Notes: a model not told the origin generated them from the sequence alone. A DNA stretch of 64,000 bases from Arthrobacter sp. UKPF54-2 (GCF_007858535.1 NZ_CP040174.1:1922001-1986000); one strand, 5' to 3'; counted from the first letter of the stretch, positions 40,987 through 51,333 are shown. Translations and numbers: made by a program.

Positions 40987-42261
40987 GTGATGGCACGAGC
41001 CGCGCAGACCGCCGAAGTCACCCGGTGGCGCAACGCCGTCGTGGCCGCCTATGCCTTCAGCGGCATAGCGTTCGCCAGCTGGGTGTCCCGGCTGCCGGCC
41101 ATCCGGGACGGGCTGGACCTCACGCCCGGAAACGTCGGCCTGCTGCTGCTCTGCATGACACTGGGCTCCTTCGTCTCGGTGTCCGCGTCAGGGCTGATCG
41201 TCCTGCGCTTCGGCTCCAAGCAGACCATCCGGATCGGCAGCATCATGGTGGGCGCAGGCCTGGTCCTCGCCGGATTCGGCACCTCCGTCCTGGTCAATCC
41301 GCTGGCGGTCGCGGCCGGACTCGTGGTGGTGGGCCTCGGCACCGCCAGCTGGAACACCGCCTCCAACGTGGAAGGCGCCGCCGTCGAGCGCGCGGTGCGC
41401 CGCCACATCATGCCCCGGCTGCACGGCGCCTTCAGCCTCGGCACGGTTGCCGGCGCGGGAGCGGGCGCTTGGGCTGCCGGCGCCGGCGTGCCGGTCTTCT
41501 GGCACCTGGGCGCCGTGGGACTGCTGGTCGCCGCCTCCGTGGCCACGGCCGCCGGCTGGTTCCGCGCCGACGTCACCCCGGTGGAGGAGAAGACCTTCAC
41601 CCCGGCCGGGACTGACACCTTCGAGGACCCCTCCACCGGGCCGCTGCCAGTCATCAGCCAGGCCACGCAGGGCCCGGAAGAACCGCTGGACAACAAACGG
41701 CAGATCGCGCAGGCGTGGCGGGACCGCCGGACCCTGCTGCTGGGCGTGCTGGTGCTGGGGCTGGCCCTGGCCGAAGGCGCGGCCGGCGACTGGGTGGCCC
41801 TGGCGCTCGCCGACGGCCACGGCCAGTCCGACGCCGCCGGAGCCGCCGGCTACGGCCTCTTCGTCACGTTTATGACCGTCGGCCGCTTCGCCGGGACCCT
41901 GGTGCTGGACCGCTTTGGCCGGGTCCCCGTGATGCGCTGGTGCGCGGCGCTGGCCGTGGCGGGACTGGGCCTGTTCGTCTTCGCGCCGGTGCCCTGGCTG
42001 GCCTACGTGGCCCTGGCCGTCTGGGGCCTGGGCGCCTCGCTGGGCTTCCCGGTTGGCATGTCCGCCGCCGCCGACGACCCGGTCAAGGCCGCCGCGCGCG
42101 TCTCGGTGGTGTCCACCATTGGCTACGGGGCGTTCCTCTGCGGGCCGCCGCTGCTGGGCCTGCTGGCCGAGCACGTAGGCATCCTGCACTCGCTGCTGGC
42201 GGTCATGGTGATGCTGGTGGTCAGCTTCCTGCTCTCCCCGGTGGCCCGCAAGACCGCTTAG
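40987..42261 (+). CDS. MFS transporter, YbjJ-like
   Basis: 424 residues with about twelve membrane segments. AAYAFSGIAFASWVSRLPAIRDGL is typical of the YbjJ-type MFS group, with LHGAFSLGTVAGAGAGAWAA in the first half, a hydrophilic central loop (about 205-240), and GYGLFVTFMTVGRFAGTLV. The substrate is unknown. It starts 15 bases after the hadB-like gene at adjacent GTG (40987) and ATG (40990) codons, so cotranscription is likely. Confidence 0.85.
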   Translation: MMARAAQTAEVTRWRNAVVAAYAFSGIAFASWVSRLPAIRDGLDLTPGNVGLLLLCMTLGSFVSVSASGLIVLRFGSKQTIRIGSIMVGAGLVLAGFGTSVLVNPLAVAAGLVVVGLGTASWNTASNVEGAAVERAVRRHIMPRLHGAFSLGTVAGAGAGAWAAGAGVPVFWHLGAVGLLVAASVATAAGWFRADVTPVEEKTFTPAGTDTFEDPSTGPLPVISQATQGPEEPLDNKRQIAQAWRDRRTLLLGVLVLGLALAEGAAGDWVALALADGHGQSDAAGAAGYGLFVTFMTVGRFAGTLVLDRFGRVPVMRWCAALAVAGLGLFVFAPVPWLAYVALAVWGLGASLGFPVGMSAAADDPVKAAARVSVVSTIGYGAFLCGPPLLGLLAEHVGILHSLLAVMVMLVVSFLLSPVARKTA

Positions 42262-42314
42262 CCCCACAGCGGCCGCCTTTCCGGGCAAGCCCCGGACCCG
42301 GCTAGGCTGGAGGG

Positions 42315-43382
42315 GTGACCCAGACACTGCTTTCCGCCCTGACCACAGCCGGCGTCGGCGGCCCCGCCGCCACCTACGTCGAAGCCCGCACCGAAGCGGA
42401 GATCATCGACGCCGTCCGTACGGCGGACGCCGCCGGCGAACCGCTGCTGATCATCGGCGGCGGCTCGAACCTGCTGGTAGCCGACGCCGGCTACCCCGGC
42501 ACGGTCCTGAAAATCGCGTCCGAGGGCTTCACGGTCAACGCCGAGGACTCCTGCGGCGGGGTCGCCGTTGTGGTCCAGGCGGGCCACAACTGGGACGCCC
42601 TGGTGGAGCACGCCGTCAAACATGCTTGGTCCGGCATAGAAGCCCTGTCCGGGATCCCCGGCGCCACCGGGGCGACCCCGGTGCAGAACGTGGGGGCCTA
42701 CGGGGCGGACGTCTCGCAGACCATCGCCGCGGTGCGGACCTGGGACCGGGAACGCAACGCCGTGCAGACCTTCACCAATTCGGAGCTCAAGTTCGGCTAC
42801 CGGGACTCCGTGCTGAAACAGGCCACCTCCAACGGATCCCCGCGCTACGTAGTGCTCACGGTGGAGTTCCAGCTACCGCTGGGCCGGATGAGTGCCCCGG
42901 TCCGCTACGCCGAACTGGCCCGGGCGCTCGGCGTCGAGGTGGGCCAGCGGGCCTACTCCAACGATGTCCGCCGGGAGGTGCTCCGGCTGCGGTCATCCAA
43001 GGGCATGGTCCTGGACCCGGCAGACCGGGACACCTACTCCACCGGCTCCTTCTTCACGAACCCGATCGTGCCGGCCGCGGTCGCCGCGACACTGCCTGAG
43101 GACGCCCCGCGCTACCCGGGCGGCGCCGACGGGCTGACCAAGCTCTCCGCGGCCTGGCTGATCGACAAGGCCGGCTACGGCAAGGGTTTCGGGCTGGAGC
43201 CCGGCAGCGTCTCCGGGGGCCGGGCATCGCTGTCCACCAAGCACACCCTGGCCATCACCAACCGGGGAGGGGCCAGCGCCGCGGACCTGCTGGCCATTGC
43301 CAGGGAGGTGCGCCGCGGCGTCGCCGAACGCTTCGGGATCGAGCTGCACCCCGAGCCGCTGCTGATCGGCATCGAGCTCTAA
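42315..43382 (+). CDS. murB: UDP-N-acetylenolpyruvoylglucosamine reductase MurB
   Basis: 355 residues. Reduces UDP-GlcNAc-enolpyruvate to UDP-MurNAc in peptidoglycan synthesis, using FAD and NADPH. FAD-binding GGGSNLLVAD lies near residue 49, GIPGATGATPVQNVGAYG near 116, the YRDSVLK arginine near 159, the catalytic serine in YSTGSFFTNP near 240, and the C-terminal HPEPLLIG glutamate. The length and loop fit type I MurB. GTG start, six bases after TAGGCT and also preceded by GGAGGG. Confidence 0.95.
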   Translation: MTQTLLSALTTAGVGGPAATYVEARTEAEIIDAVRTADAAGEPLLIIGGGSNLLVADAGYPGTVLKIASEGFTVNAEDSCGGVAVVVQAGHNWDALVEHAVKHAWSGIEALSGIPGATGATPVQNVGAYGADVSQTIAAVRTWDRERNAVQTFTNSELKFGYRDSVLKQATSNGSPRYVVLTVEFQLPLGRMSAPVRYAELARALGVEVGQRAYSNDVRREVLRLRSSKGMVLDPADRDTYSTGSFFTNPIVPAAVAATLPEDAPRYPGGADGLTKLSAAWLIDKAGYGKGFGLEPGSVSGGRASLSTKHTLAITNRGGASAADLLAIAREVRRGVAERFGIELHPEPLLIGIEL

Positions 43383-43403
43383 GCCATCCGGCATCAGCCG
43401 GGC

Positions 43404-43889
43404 CTAGTTCCTGCCGCGCTGCGGGGCCACCTTGCTGAAGAGCATGAACGTGAAGCCGGAAGCCGCCGCGCCGAGGAGGAAGACCTGGCAGAACGCCACG
43501 GACTGGGCGCTGGGCCCGCTTCGCAGCAGGAGCCCGGCGCAGGCGAAAGCCACCGCCCCGGCCAGCAGCGCCAGCGAGCCGAGCAGGAAACTGCGCACCG
43601 TCGCCGGAAACTCGCCGCCCGGATCGAGATCGAGTTCCCGGCGATCGCCGACCCGATGGGCAGGGGTCCGCGGCTGGAGCGACGCGGCAGTCACAAAACT
43701 GGCCACCGCGACCGCCATGCACACCGACGACACCGCCTGGAACGTTGTCATCATGGGGGAGAGGCGGGTGCCGCTGGCAATGGCGACGGCGAGGCCGGCC
43801 CCCATGCCAGCGGCGCTGGCGGCCCAGCCGAGCAGGGCCAGCCTCCTGCACAGGGGCCGCAGGCGCGGCCACACTTCACCCAGAGTCAT
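43404..43889 (-). CDS. Four-helix membrane protein, unknown
   Basis: 161 residues with four hydrophobic segments (about 17-38, 48-70, 95-120, 130-152) and a charged loop RVGDRRELDLDPGGEFPAT between the second and third. No known family recognised. The ATG lies six bases after TAAGGT on the minus strand. It converges with murB, with a 21-base gap. Confidence 0.7.
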   Translation of the reverse strand: MTLGEVWPRLRPLCRRLALLGWAASAAGMGAGLAVAIASGTRLSPMMTTFQAVSSVCMAVAVASFVTAASLQPRTPAHRVGDRRELDLDPGGEFPATVRSFLLGSLALLAGAVAFACAGLLLRSGPSAQSVAFCQVFLLGAAASGFTFMLFSKVAPQRGRN

Positions 43890-44010
43890 GCCTCTACCTT
43901 AAGGAAACCGGCTGGGCGCAGGCTGGGAGGGCGCCGGGCATCGCCCCGGCAGCTGCCGGGGCGGGGACGGAGTCTGCGGGAATGTCCGGCCCCCGGCCTA
44001 GGATGATGCC

Positions 44011-45123
44011 ATGGCAGCAGTGGAGCGCACGCGTCTGAGCCCGGCCGTGATGGGCCGGCTCCGGCTGGCCTCGCAGGGGCTCGTCGGTCCGGGCTTCGGC
44101 TCCGTCCCGGAAGCCGTCAGATCGATGCCGGCACTGCAGGCGCAGGACCTGCAGGCATCGCTGTGGGCTGTGGGACAGCGCGTTCCGGGCTCCCGCGTGG
44201 CCGACGTTCGTGCGGCCCTGGACCGCGGCGAAATCGTCCGCTCCTGGCCGATGCGCGGCACGCTTCACCTGCTGGCACCGGAGGACCTGAAATGGATCCT
44301 GGCCATCACGTCCAACCGCCTCATCAAGAGCCTCGCCGGGCGGCACCGGGACCTCGGCATCTCGGCCGCGGACGTGGACGCAGCCGCCGAAGCCGCGCTG
44401 GCGCGGGTGGCGGGCGGCGGCGCGGCAAGCCGGGCGGAGATGTTCCAAGCCTTCGAACAGGCCGGACAGTCCACGGCGGGTCAGCGCGGCATCCATTTGC
44501 TGGCGATGCTGTGCCAGCGGGGCTTGCTGGTGCAGGGGCCGCTGGCTGGCAACCAGCAGCTGGTGGTGGCCGTCGACGACTGGATCAAGAATTCGCGGAG
44601 CCTGGACCGGGCTGAAGGCATTGCAGAGTGGCTGCTCCGCTATTTCCGCAGCCACGGCCCCGCCACCGAGCGGGACTTCGCCTGGTGGTCCGGCATTCCG
44701 CTGACGGACACCCGCGCGGCACTGGCCGAGGTACGGGACCAGTTGGTGGAGCTGGACTTTGAGGGAACGCCGTACTGGCTGTCGCCGGAGACGGCGGCCC
44801 TGCTCGAGGACGGCGTCCCCGGCCAGCGTGCAGTGCTGGCGCTGCCCGGGTTCGACGAGTTCCTGCTGGGCTACACGGACCGGTCGATCGCACTGCCCGC
44901 GCACCACGCGGACAAGATCGTCCCCGGCGGCAACGGGGTGTTCAAGAAGACCATCGTGGCCGGCGGCGTTGTGGTCGGCACCTGGTCGGCGCCCGGCAGT
45001 GCCGTCGTGCCGGAGCCCTTTGACGGGGTTAACGGACTGCGGCCCGCAGCTCGAAGGTCCTTTGAGCTGCAGGCCGCGAAGTACCGGCGGTTCCTGGGGT
45101 TGAAGGACCCTGGCCGGCCCTAG
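44011..45123 (+). CDS. Winged-helix protein of the AlkZ/YcaQ DNA glycosylase family
   Basis: 370 residues, HTH_42 (DUF1006, PF06224) family with three winged-helix domains. The N-terminal [19 protein letters not shown] contains the QxQ motif of AlkZ-like enzymes; [17 protein letters not shown] supplies the conserved hairpin region. Members remove bulky or crosslinked N7-alkylguanine adducts; many actinobacterial homologs are of unknown substrate. The ATG lies six bases after TAGGAT, so the mRNA is leaderless. The stop overlaps the convergent asd gene by four bases. Confidence 0.85.
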   Translation: MAAVERTRLSPAVMGRLRLASQGLVGPGFGSVPEAVRSMPALQAQDLQASLWAVGQRVPGSRVADVRAALDRGEIVRSWPMRGTLHLLAPEDLKWILAITSNRLIKSLAGRHRDLGISAADVDAAAEAALARVAGGGAASRAEMFQAFEQAGQSTAGQRGIHLLAMLCQRGLLVQGPLAGNQQLVVAVDDWIKNSRSLDRAEGIAEWLLRYFRSHGPATERDFAWWSGIPLTDTRAALAEVRDQLVELDFEGTPYWLSPETAALLEDGVPGQRAVLALPGFDEFLLGYTDRSIALPAHHADKIVPGGNGVFKKTIVAGGVVVGTWSAPGSAVVPEPFDGVNGLRPAARRSFELQAAKYRRFLGLKDPGRP

Positions 45124-46262
45124 AGTGTGCCGGTGGCGATTTTGAGCATGCGCCGCAGGGGCTCGGCCGCGCCCCAGAGGAGTTGGTCGCCCACGGTGAA
45201 GGCGCTGATGTATTCCGGGCCCATTTCGAGCTTGCGGATGCGGCCCACCGGGATGTCCAGGGTGCCGGACGCCGCCACCGGGGTGAGATCCGCCATCGAG
45301 GCTTCCTTGGTGTTGGGCACCACCGTGGCCCATTCGTTGTCCGCGTCGAGCAGCTTCTCGATCTCGGCAACGGAGAGATCCTCGCGGAGCTTGAGCGTCA
45401 GCGCCTGGGAGTGTGAACGCATGGCGCCGATCCGGACGCACAGGCCGTCCATGATGACGCGGTCCGCGCCGGAGGTACCCAGGATCTTGTTGGTTTCCAC
45501 CCCCGCCTTCCACTCCTCCTTGGACTGGCCGTTGCCGAGGTCCGCGTCGATCCAGGGGATCAGCGAGCCCGCCAGCGGAACACCGAACTGGGTGGCGTCG
45601 ATGTCGGTGCGCTGGTGCGCCAGCACCTTGCGGTCGATCTCGAGGATGGCCGACGCCGGGTCGTCCAGTTCGCTGCTGACCTCGGCGTTGAGCGTGCCGA
45701 ACTGGCTCAGCAGTTCGCGCATGTGCCGGGCGCCGCCGCCGGACGCGGCCTGGTAGGTCATCGAGGTGCCCCATTCGACGAGGCCGTTCTTGAACAGCCC
45801 GCCGAGGCCCATCAGCATGCAGGAAACGGTGCAGTTGCCGCCGATGTAGTCCTTCACCCCGCCGGAGAGGCCGGCGTCGATGACGTCGCGGTTGATCGGG
45901 TCCAGCACGATGATCGAGTCGTCGTTCATGCGGAGGGTGGACGCTGCGTCGATCCAGAGGCCGTCCCACCCGCGGCTGCGCAGCTCGCCGTGCACCTGCT
46001 TGGTGTAGTCGCCGCCCTGGGCGGTCACGATGATCGGCAGCTTCGCCAGCGTCTCGACGTCGAACGCGTCCTCAAGCTTGCCGGCGGCACCTGCCGCCGC
46101 GCCGGCGACGGCCGGGGAGGCACCTCCGGCGTTGGAGGTGGAGAAGAAGACCGGGTTGATGTTGGCGAAGTCGCCTTCGTCCTGCATGCGCTGCATCAGG
46201 ACGGAGCCGACCATGCCACGCCAACCGACCAGTCCGACGGACGGGGTAGCTGCTGTAGTCAT
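45120..46262 (-). CDS. asd: Aspartate-semialdehyde dehydrogenase
   Basis: 380 residues. Reduces aspartyl phosphate to aspartate semialdehyde for lysine/diaminopimelate, methionine and threonine. NADP motif [17 protein letters not shown] at the N-terminus, catalytic Cys144 in [15 protein letters not shown], substrate arginine and histidine in [15 protein letters not shown]. The length and the [13 protein letters not shown] form are those of the enterobacterial-type enzyme (TIGR01745) rather than the shorter Gram-positive type. The ATG lies six bases after TAAACT on the minus strand. It is not linked to lysC here. Confidence 0.94.
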   Translation of the reverse strand: MTTAATPSVGLVGWRGMVGSVLMQRMQDEGDFANINPVFFSTSNAGGASPAVAGAAAGAAGKLEDAFDVETLAKLPIIVTAQGGDYTKQVHGELRSRGWDGLWIDAASTLRMNDDSIIVLDPINRDVIDAGLSGGVKDYIGGNCTVSCMLMGLGGLFKNGLVEWGTSMTYQAASGGGARHMRELLSQFGTLNAEVSSELDDPASAILEIDRKVLAHQRTDIDATQFGVPLAGSLIPWIDADLGNGQSKEEWKAGVETNKILGTSGADRVIMDGLCVRIGAMRSHSQALTLKLREDLSVAEIEKLLDADNEWATVVPNTKEASMADLTPVAASGTLDIPVGRIRKLEMGPEYISAFTVGDQLLWGAAEPLRRMLKIATGTL

Positions 46263-46343
46263 TGGGCCAGTTTAGACTTTGCGGTGGCAAGGCCGCAGTC
46301 GGTTACGTCACGGCCGGGCCGGTACCAGCCGATGCGGGAGCCG

Positions 46344-46562
46344 CTACTCGCCGTCGGGCTCGGCCAGCAGGGCGCTCTTACGCCGGCGCAGGGCGAACAC
46401 CGCGCCGAAGGCGAACACCTGGGTGACAACAACGAGCACGATCGCGCCGGCGATCTTGTTGCCGCCGAGGATCATGGTCAGCCCCACGATCGCGGACAGC
46501 AGCGCCAGCAGCGGCAACAGCATGTAGCCAAGGACAAACAAAGTTTCGGGTTTACGCAGCAT
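46344..46562 (-). CDS. Small two-helix membrane protein, NF-type unknown
   Basis: 72 residues with two membrane segments (about 7-30 and 35-58) and a basic cytoplasmic RRRKSALL tail. The ATG (46560-46562) overlaps the folA stop in a TAATG arrangement, and GGAGG lies within the end of folA, so translation is coupled. Unknown function; consistently placed after folA in this operon. Confidence 0.75.
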   Translation of the reverse strand: MLRKPETLFVLGYMLLPLLALLSAIVGLTMILGGNKIAGAIVLVVVTQVFAFGAVFALRRRKSALLAEPDGE

Positions 46563-47155
46563 TACTTGGCCTCCGTCCGGCGCCACAGCGTGATCCGGTA
46601 GCGGGTGCCGTTTGCGGCGGTCAGCCAGCCGTCGGCCGGGAGGCTGGCCTCCGCGGCCCAGTCGTAACCCAGCTCCGGCGCGAACGTGTCGCCCTCGGTG
46701 GCGGTGTCGATCGTGGTGACCACGGCGACATCGGCCAGGTCCAGGGACTGGGTGAAGATCTCCCCGCCGCCAATGATCCAGACCATCTGCTGGCCCGGCG
46801 CGAACTGGGATTCCAGCAGCGCGTCATCGAGGGACTTGACCGCCAGGGCGCCTTCCGCCTCCGGCGTCCCGCCCCAGCCTTCCTGCCGGGTGATGACGAT
46901 GTTCGTGCGGCCGGGAAGCGGCCGGTACTTGTCCGGGAAGGAATCCCAGGTTTTGCGGCCCATGATGACGGGGTGCCCTGAGGTGAGCCGGCTGAAATGC
47001 GCCATGTCCTCGGGCAGGTGCCACGGCATGGACCCGGCCTGGCCGATCACGCCCGTGCTGGTCTGTGCCCACACCAGCCCGAGCCCGGTGACGGTGCCGC
47101 GGACATGCTCGGTGAAATCGGCGGGTTCCATGTGTTTGCTCGTCTCGTTGCTCAT
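46562..47155 (-). CDS. folA: Dihydrofolate reductase
   Basis: 197 residues. Reduces dihydrofolate to tetrahydrofolate with NADPH, recycling the cofactor that thymidylate synthase oxidises. [20 protein letters not shown] opens the fold, followed by [15 protein letters not shown] with the acidic catalytic residue, [12 protein letters not shown], and the nucleotide motif [13 protein letters not shown]. An N-terminal extension of about 20 residues precedes the fold; the ATG at 47155 overlaps the thyA stop (ATGA), but a second ATG eight codons on is also possible. Confidence 0.93.
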   Translation of the reverse strand: MSNETSKHMEPADFTEHVRGTVTGLGLVWAQTSTGVIGQAGSMPWHLPEDMAHFSRLTSGHPVIMGRKTWDSFPDKYRPLPGRTNIVITRQEGWGGTPEAEGALAVKSLDDALLESQFAPGQQMVWIIGGGEIFTQSLDLADVAVVTTIDTATEGDTFAPELGYDWAAEASLPADGWLTAANGTRYRITLWRRTEAK

Positions 47156-47955
47156 ACCGCGATCGGAGCCTTGATCGTCGGGTGGTGCTGGTAGCCGACC
47201 ACCTCGAAGTCCTCGAGGGTGTAATCGAAGATGGACTCCGGCTTGCGGGTGATCTTCAGCTGCGGGTACTCGTACGGTTCCCGGCCCAGCTGGGTGAGGA
47301 CCTGGTCCAAGTGGTTCTCGTAGATGTGGACGTCGCCGCCGGTCCAGACGAACTCGCCCGGCTCCAGCCCGGTCTGCTGCGCCAGCATGCAGGTCAGCAG
47401 GGCGTACGAGGCGATGTTGAACGGCACACCCAGGAAGGTGTCGGCCGAGCGCTGGTACAGCTGGCAGGAAAGCTTGCCATCGGCGACGTAGAACTGGAAG
47501 AACGCGTGGCACGGCGGCAGGGCCATGTCCTTGAGTTCGGCGACGTTCCAGGCCGAGACAATGTGCCGGCGTGAATCGGGGTTGGCCTTGAGGTTCTCCA
47601 CAAGCTCGGCGATCTGGTCGATGTGTCCGCCGTCGGGTGTGGGCCAGGAGCGCCACTGCACGCCGTAGACCGGGCCAAGTTCGCCGTCGGCGTCGGCCCA
47701 TTCATTCCAGATGGTGACGCCCTGGTCCTGCATCCACTTCACGTTGCTGTCCCCGCGCAGGAACCACAGCAGTTCCACGGCCACGGACTTGAAATGCACC
47801 CGCTTGGTGGTGATCAGCGGGAAGCTCTTGCCCAGGTCGAAGCGCAGCTGCCGGCCGAACACGCTGCGGGTGCCAGTGCCGGTGCGGTCGGATTTGTGCG
47901 TGCCGTGTTCGAGCACGTCGCGCAGCAGGTCTTCATAGGGCGTTGGGATGCTCAC
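47152..47955 (-). CDS. thyA: Thymidylate synthase
   Basis: 267 residues. Methylates dUMP to dTMP with methylenetetrahydrofolate. Catalytic Cys149 in [13 protein letters not shown], folate and dUMP contacts in [20 protein letters not shown] segment ([14 protein letters not shown]) and [18 protein letters not shown]. First gene of the thyA-folA-membrane protein operon, with a GTG start exactly six bases after a TAGACT box, so the operon mRNA is leaderless. Confidence 0.97.
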   Translation of the reverse strand: MSIPTPYEDLLRDVLEHGTHKSDRTGTGTRSVFGRQLRFDLGKSFPLITTKRVHFKSVAVELLWFLRGDSNVKWMQDQGVTIWNEWADADGELGPVYGVQWRSWPTPDGGHIDQIAELVENLKANPDSRRHIVSAWNVAELKDMALPPCHAFFQFYVADGKLSCQLYQRSADTFLGVPFNIASYALLTCMLAQQTGLEPGEFVWTGGDVHIYENHLDQVLTQLGREPYEYPQLKITRKPESIFDYTLEDFEVVGYQHHPTIKAPIAV

Positions 47956-47990
47956 CGTTCCAGTCTAGGGGGTCTCCGCGGTCAAGGACC

Positions 47991-48959
47991 CTAGTCGTCG
48001 AAGGGCCGGAATTGCTCCACGGCGACAACCTTGCCCTTGGGGCGCGAGACATGGCAGACAATGATTTCCCCGGGGGAGAGGTAGGGGTCGTTTTCCGGCA
48101 GCAGGGCCCGCAGCCGGGAGTTCATGTGTTTGCCGAGCTGCGCGAAGACCGTGGGCAGGGCCGGGCGGTGCGTGCACAGGGCCACGGCCCGTTCCTTGTC
48201 GAAGAGGGACTCGACGACGTTGGCGGTTTTGTGCGGGCTCCGGCCGTGCAGGTGCTCGGTGAGGGACTCATGCAGCTTCACCTTGGCGTCCACGGCCTTG
48301 GCGTAGGGGGCGACCGTCGCCACGCAGCGCAGCCACGGACTGGTCACCACCCGCGACGGGCTCCACGCCCGCAGCAGCCGCCCCACGGCCTGGGCCTGGC
48401 GGGCACCGGTGGCGGCCAGCGGGCGGTCGCCCTCGGCCTTGGACCAGGACGAGCGCGGCTTGGCCTTGGCGTGCCGGACCACCAGCAGCGGCCAGGTATC
48501 GAGTTCATTGCGGGCATGCGCCGCCGCGAGGTGCTCCAGCGGGGCCCGGTCGCTGGGGTTGCTCAGCAGGGACGCGGCCTTCTCTGGCGAGCACCACATC
48601 ACGCTGTCCACCTCCTTGCCGTCCGGGTGAAGCGGGGCGCCGTCGACGTCGACCGCCCAGTAGTGCACGACCTTCAGCCCGGCCGCCACGTGGTAGTGGA
48701 TCGGTGGCAGCGGGATGCCGAGGGGTGCCTTGAGGCCGATCTCCTCTTCCACCTCGCGGGCGGCACACTCGGGGACGGTCTCGCCCGGGTCGAGCTTGCC
48801 CTTGGGCCAGGACCAGTCGTCGTACCGGGGGCGGTGGATCAGCAGGACCTCGAGCTTGTCCTTGTTGACTCGCCACGGCAGCGCCCCGGCCGCGACGACG
48901 GCGACCGGCTCGCCGGGATGGTCGGTCTGGTCCTCAACCAGCGAATCGCTGTTTACCAC
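47991..48959 (-). CDS. mutT1: NUDIX hydrolase with histidine phosphatase domain (MutT1-like)
   Basis: 322 residues. The N-terminal NUDIX domain carries the box GKLDPGETVPECAAREVEEE followed by IGL (about residue 55 on); the C-terminal domain is a SixA-type histidine phosphatase with LVVRHAKAKPRSSW and CTHRPALPTVF. Mycobacterial MutT1 hydrolyses 8-oxo-dGTP and diadenosine polyphosphates with the same layout. It starts nine bases after ppk, and the pair is also found in Mycobacterium. The GTG at 48959 is preferred; an ATG at 49016 with a GAGGAC site would overlap ppk by 49 bases. Confidence 0.9.
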   Translation of the reverse strand: MVNSDSLVEDQTDHPGEPVAVVAAGALPWRVNKDKLEVLLIHRPRYDDWSWPKGKLDPGETVPECAAREVEEEIGLKAPLGIPLPPIHYHVAAGLKVVHYWAVDVDGAPLHPDGKEVDSVMWCSPEKAASLLSNPSDRAPLEHLAAAHARNELDTWPLLVVRHAKAKPRSSWSKAEGDRPLAATGARQAQAVGRLLRAWSPSRVVTSPWLRCVATVAPYAKAVDAKVKLHESLTEHLHGRSPHKTANVVESLFDKERAVALCTHRPALPTVFAQLGKHMNSRLRALLPENDPYLSPGEIIVCHVSRPKGKVVAVEQFRPFDD

Positions 48960-48967
48960 CGGTGGCC

Positions 48968-51232
48968 CTAGCGCAGGCTCGTCGAGCGCTGCCGCGAACG
49001 GGAAGCGAGCAGCCATGACTGGACGTCCTCGAGGGCGGTGCCGTCCTCCGCGAGGTGGTGGCGGACCCATTCGCCGTCGTGGTCCAAGTGCCAGCTGGCG
49101 GTGCCCGGGTCCATGTAGCGGCGCAGCATGTCGAGGACATAGGAGGTGTCGTCGCCGCTGCTGAGCTGCACGAGGGCCTCCACCCGGCGGTCCAGGTTGC
49201 GGTGCATCATGTCGGCCGAGCCGATGTACACCACCGGGTTGCCGGCGTTGGCGAACGCGAAGACCCGGGAGTGCTCCAGGAAGCGGCCCAGGATGGAGCG
49301 GACCGTGATGTTCTCGCTCAGGCCGGGCACGCCGGGACGCAGCGAGCAGATGCCGCGGACAATGACGTCCACCTGCACGCCGGCCTGCGAGGCGCGGTAG
49401 AGGGAGTCGATGATGGCTTCGTCCACCATCGAGTTCACCTTGATCTGGACGCGGGCGGCGATCCCGGCCCGGGCGTTGCGGATCTCCGTTTCGATCCGGT
49501 CGATCAGCCCCGAACGCACCGAGCGCGGGGCCACCAGCAGACGCTTGAAGGTGGACTTCGGCGCGTAGCCGGAGAGCTGGTTGAAGAGCTTGGACAGGTC
49601 CTCGCCCACCTGCTCATTGGCGGTAAGCAGGCCCAGGTCCTCGTAGTAGCGGGCCGTGCGGGGGTGGTAGTTGCCGGTGCCGATGTGGCAGTAGCGGCGC
49701 AGGCCGTCGACTTCCTGGCGGACCACGAGGGAGAGCTTGCAGTGGGTCTTCAGGCCCACGATCCCGTAGACCACGTGTACCCCGGCCTGCTCCAGCTTCC
49801 GGGCCCAGGAGATGTTGGCCTGTTCATCGAAACGGGCCTTGATCTCCACCAGGGCGAGCACCTGCTTGCCGGCCTCGGCCGCGTCAATCAGCGCATCGAC
49901 GATCGGCGAGTCGCCGGAGGTGCGGTACAGGGTCTGCTTGATGGCCTGGACCTTGGGATCTGCGGCGGCCTGCTCGAGGAAGGCCTGCACGGAGGTGGAG
50001 AAGGAATCGTAGGGGTGATGCAGGAGGATGTCCCGGCGCCGCATGGCCGCGAAGACGTTCGCCGCCTTGGACGTTTCCGATTCGTTCAGGTACCGGGAGG
50101 TGTGCGGGACGTGCTTGGGGTAGTGCAGGTCCGCGCGGTCGATGCCCGCGATCACGGAGAGCCCGCGCAGGTCCAGGGGGGCCGGGACGGAGTAGACCTC
50201 GGATTCCTCCACGCCGAGCTCGCGGATCAGCAACGCCCGGATGTTGGGGTTGATGTCATTGGTGACCTCAAGCCGGACGGGCGGGCCGAAGCGGCGGCGC
50301 AGCAGTTCCTTCTCCAGCGCCTGCAGCAGGTTCTCGGCGTCGTCCTCTTCGACCTCGACGTCCTCGTTGCGGGTGACGCGGAAGGTGTGGTGCTCCAGCA
50401 CCTCCATCCCGGCGAAAAGCTGGTCCAGGTGGACGGCGATGACTTCCTCGAGCGCGATGAACCGGGCCACCCGGCCCGGGACCGACCCGGCGCGCGGGCC
50501 GTCGATGGAGATCAGCCGCGGCAGCTGGTCCGGGACCTTGACACGGGCGAACAGTTCCTTGTCGCTGACCGGGTTGCGGACCACCACGGCGAGGTTCAGC
50601 GAGAGCCCGGAGATGTACGGGAACGGGTGGGCCGGGTCCACGGCCAGCGGCGTCAGGATCGGGAAGACCTTTTCCGCGAACATGGCGCTGAGCTGGTCCT
50701 TGGCCTGGTCGTCCAGTTCCTCCCAGTGCATCAGGTGGATGTGCTCGTACGCCAGCGCCGGGCGGATCTGCTCGGCGTAGACGCGGGCGTGGCGCTGCTG
50801 CAGCCGGTGGGCGGCCTCGCCGATTTGTTCCAGGACCTGCATGGGGCTCAGCCCGGCGGGGGAGGGCACGGCGAGGCCGGTAGCGATGCGGCGCTTGAGT
50901 CCGGCGACTCGGACCATAAAGAACTCGTCCAGGTTGGAGGCGAAGATGGACAGGAAGCCCACCCGCTCGAGCAGGTAGAGGTTGGGATCCTCGGCAAGTT
51001 CCAGCACACGCGAGTTAAACGCCAGCCAGCTCAGCTCCCGGTCCAGGAAACGGTCGGGGCTGATGTCGCCTTCCGGTTCAAGGTTGGGGGCGAACTCGGG
51101 GATGTCGATCCGGTCCTGGGTGGCGCGCGAGGCGGGCACTTCGGAGGAACCGAACCGCGCCCGCACGGGACGCGCAGCCTTGTCCGGCGTAGCGGTTCCA
51201 GAGCTGGCTGTCCGGGCAGAATCCCGTTGCAT
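48968..51232 (-). CDS. ppk: Polyphosphate kinase 1
   Basis: 754 residues. Polymerises the terminal phosphate of ATP into polyphosphate. The four PPK1 domains are present: N-terminal [20 protein letters not shown], the head domain, [17 protein letters not shown], and the catalytic core with the phospho-histidine in [20 protein letters not shown] and a second histidine in the C-terminal phospholipase D-like domain ([12 protein letters not shown] nearby). An N-terminal Ala/Arg/Ser-rich extension of about 45 residues is poorly conserved. ATG with GGAGAGACC upstream. mutT1 follows. Confidence 0.96.
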   Translation of the reverse strand: MQRDSARTASSGTATPDKAARPVRARFGSSEVPASRATQDRIDIPEFAPNLEPEGDISPDRFLDRELSWLAFNSRVLELAEDPNLYLLERVGFLSIFASNLDEFFMVRVAGLKRRIATGLAVPSPAGLSPMQVLEQIGEAAHRLQQRHARVYAEQIRPALAYEHIHLMHWEELDDQAKDQLSAMFAEKVFPILTPLAVDPAHPFPYISGLSLNLAVVVRNPVSDKELFARVKVPDQLPRLISIDGPRAGSVPGRVARFIALEEVIAVHLDQLFAGMEVLEHHTFRVTRNEDVEVEEDDAENLLQALEKELLRRRFGPPVRLEVTNDINPNIRALLIRELGVEESEVYSVPAPLDLRGLSVIAGIDRADLHYPKHVPHTSRYLNESETSKAANVFAAMRRRDILLHHPYDSFSTSVQAFLEQAAADPKVQAIKQTLYRTSGDSPIVDALIDAAEAGKQVLALVEIKARFDEQANISWARKLEQAGVHVVYGIVGLKTHCKLSLVVRQEVDGLRRYCHIGTGNYHPRTARYYEDLGLLTANEQVGEDLSKLFNQLSGYAPKSTFKRLLVAPRSVRSGLIDRIETEIRNARAGIAARVQIKVNSMVDEAIIDSLYRASQAGVQVDVIVRGICSLRPGVPGLSENITVRSILGRFLEHSRVFAFANAGNPVVYIGSADMMHRNLDRRVEALVQLSSGDDTSYVLDMLRRYMDPGTASWHLDHDGEWVRHHLAEDGTALEDVQSWLLASRSRQRSTSLR

Positions 51233-51333
51233 GGTCTCTCCTAATGCTGGCGCGAGTTAGCTTCAACCTTACAAGGAATCAGAGCCGGAAGAGCCCAGGT
51301 TTCGCCCGGCCGCGGGGGCGGGCCAAGACGCGG

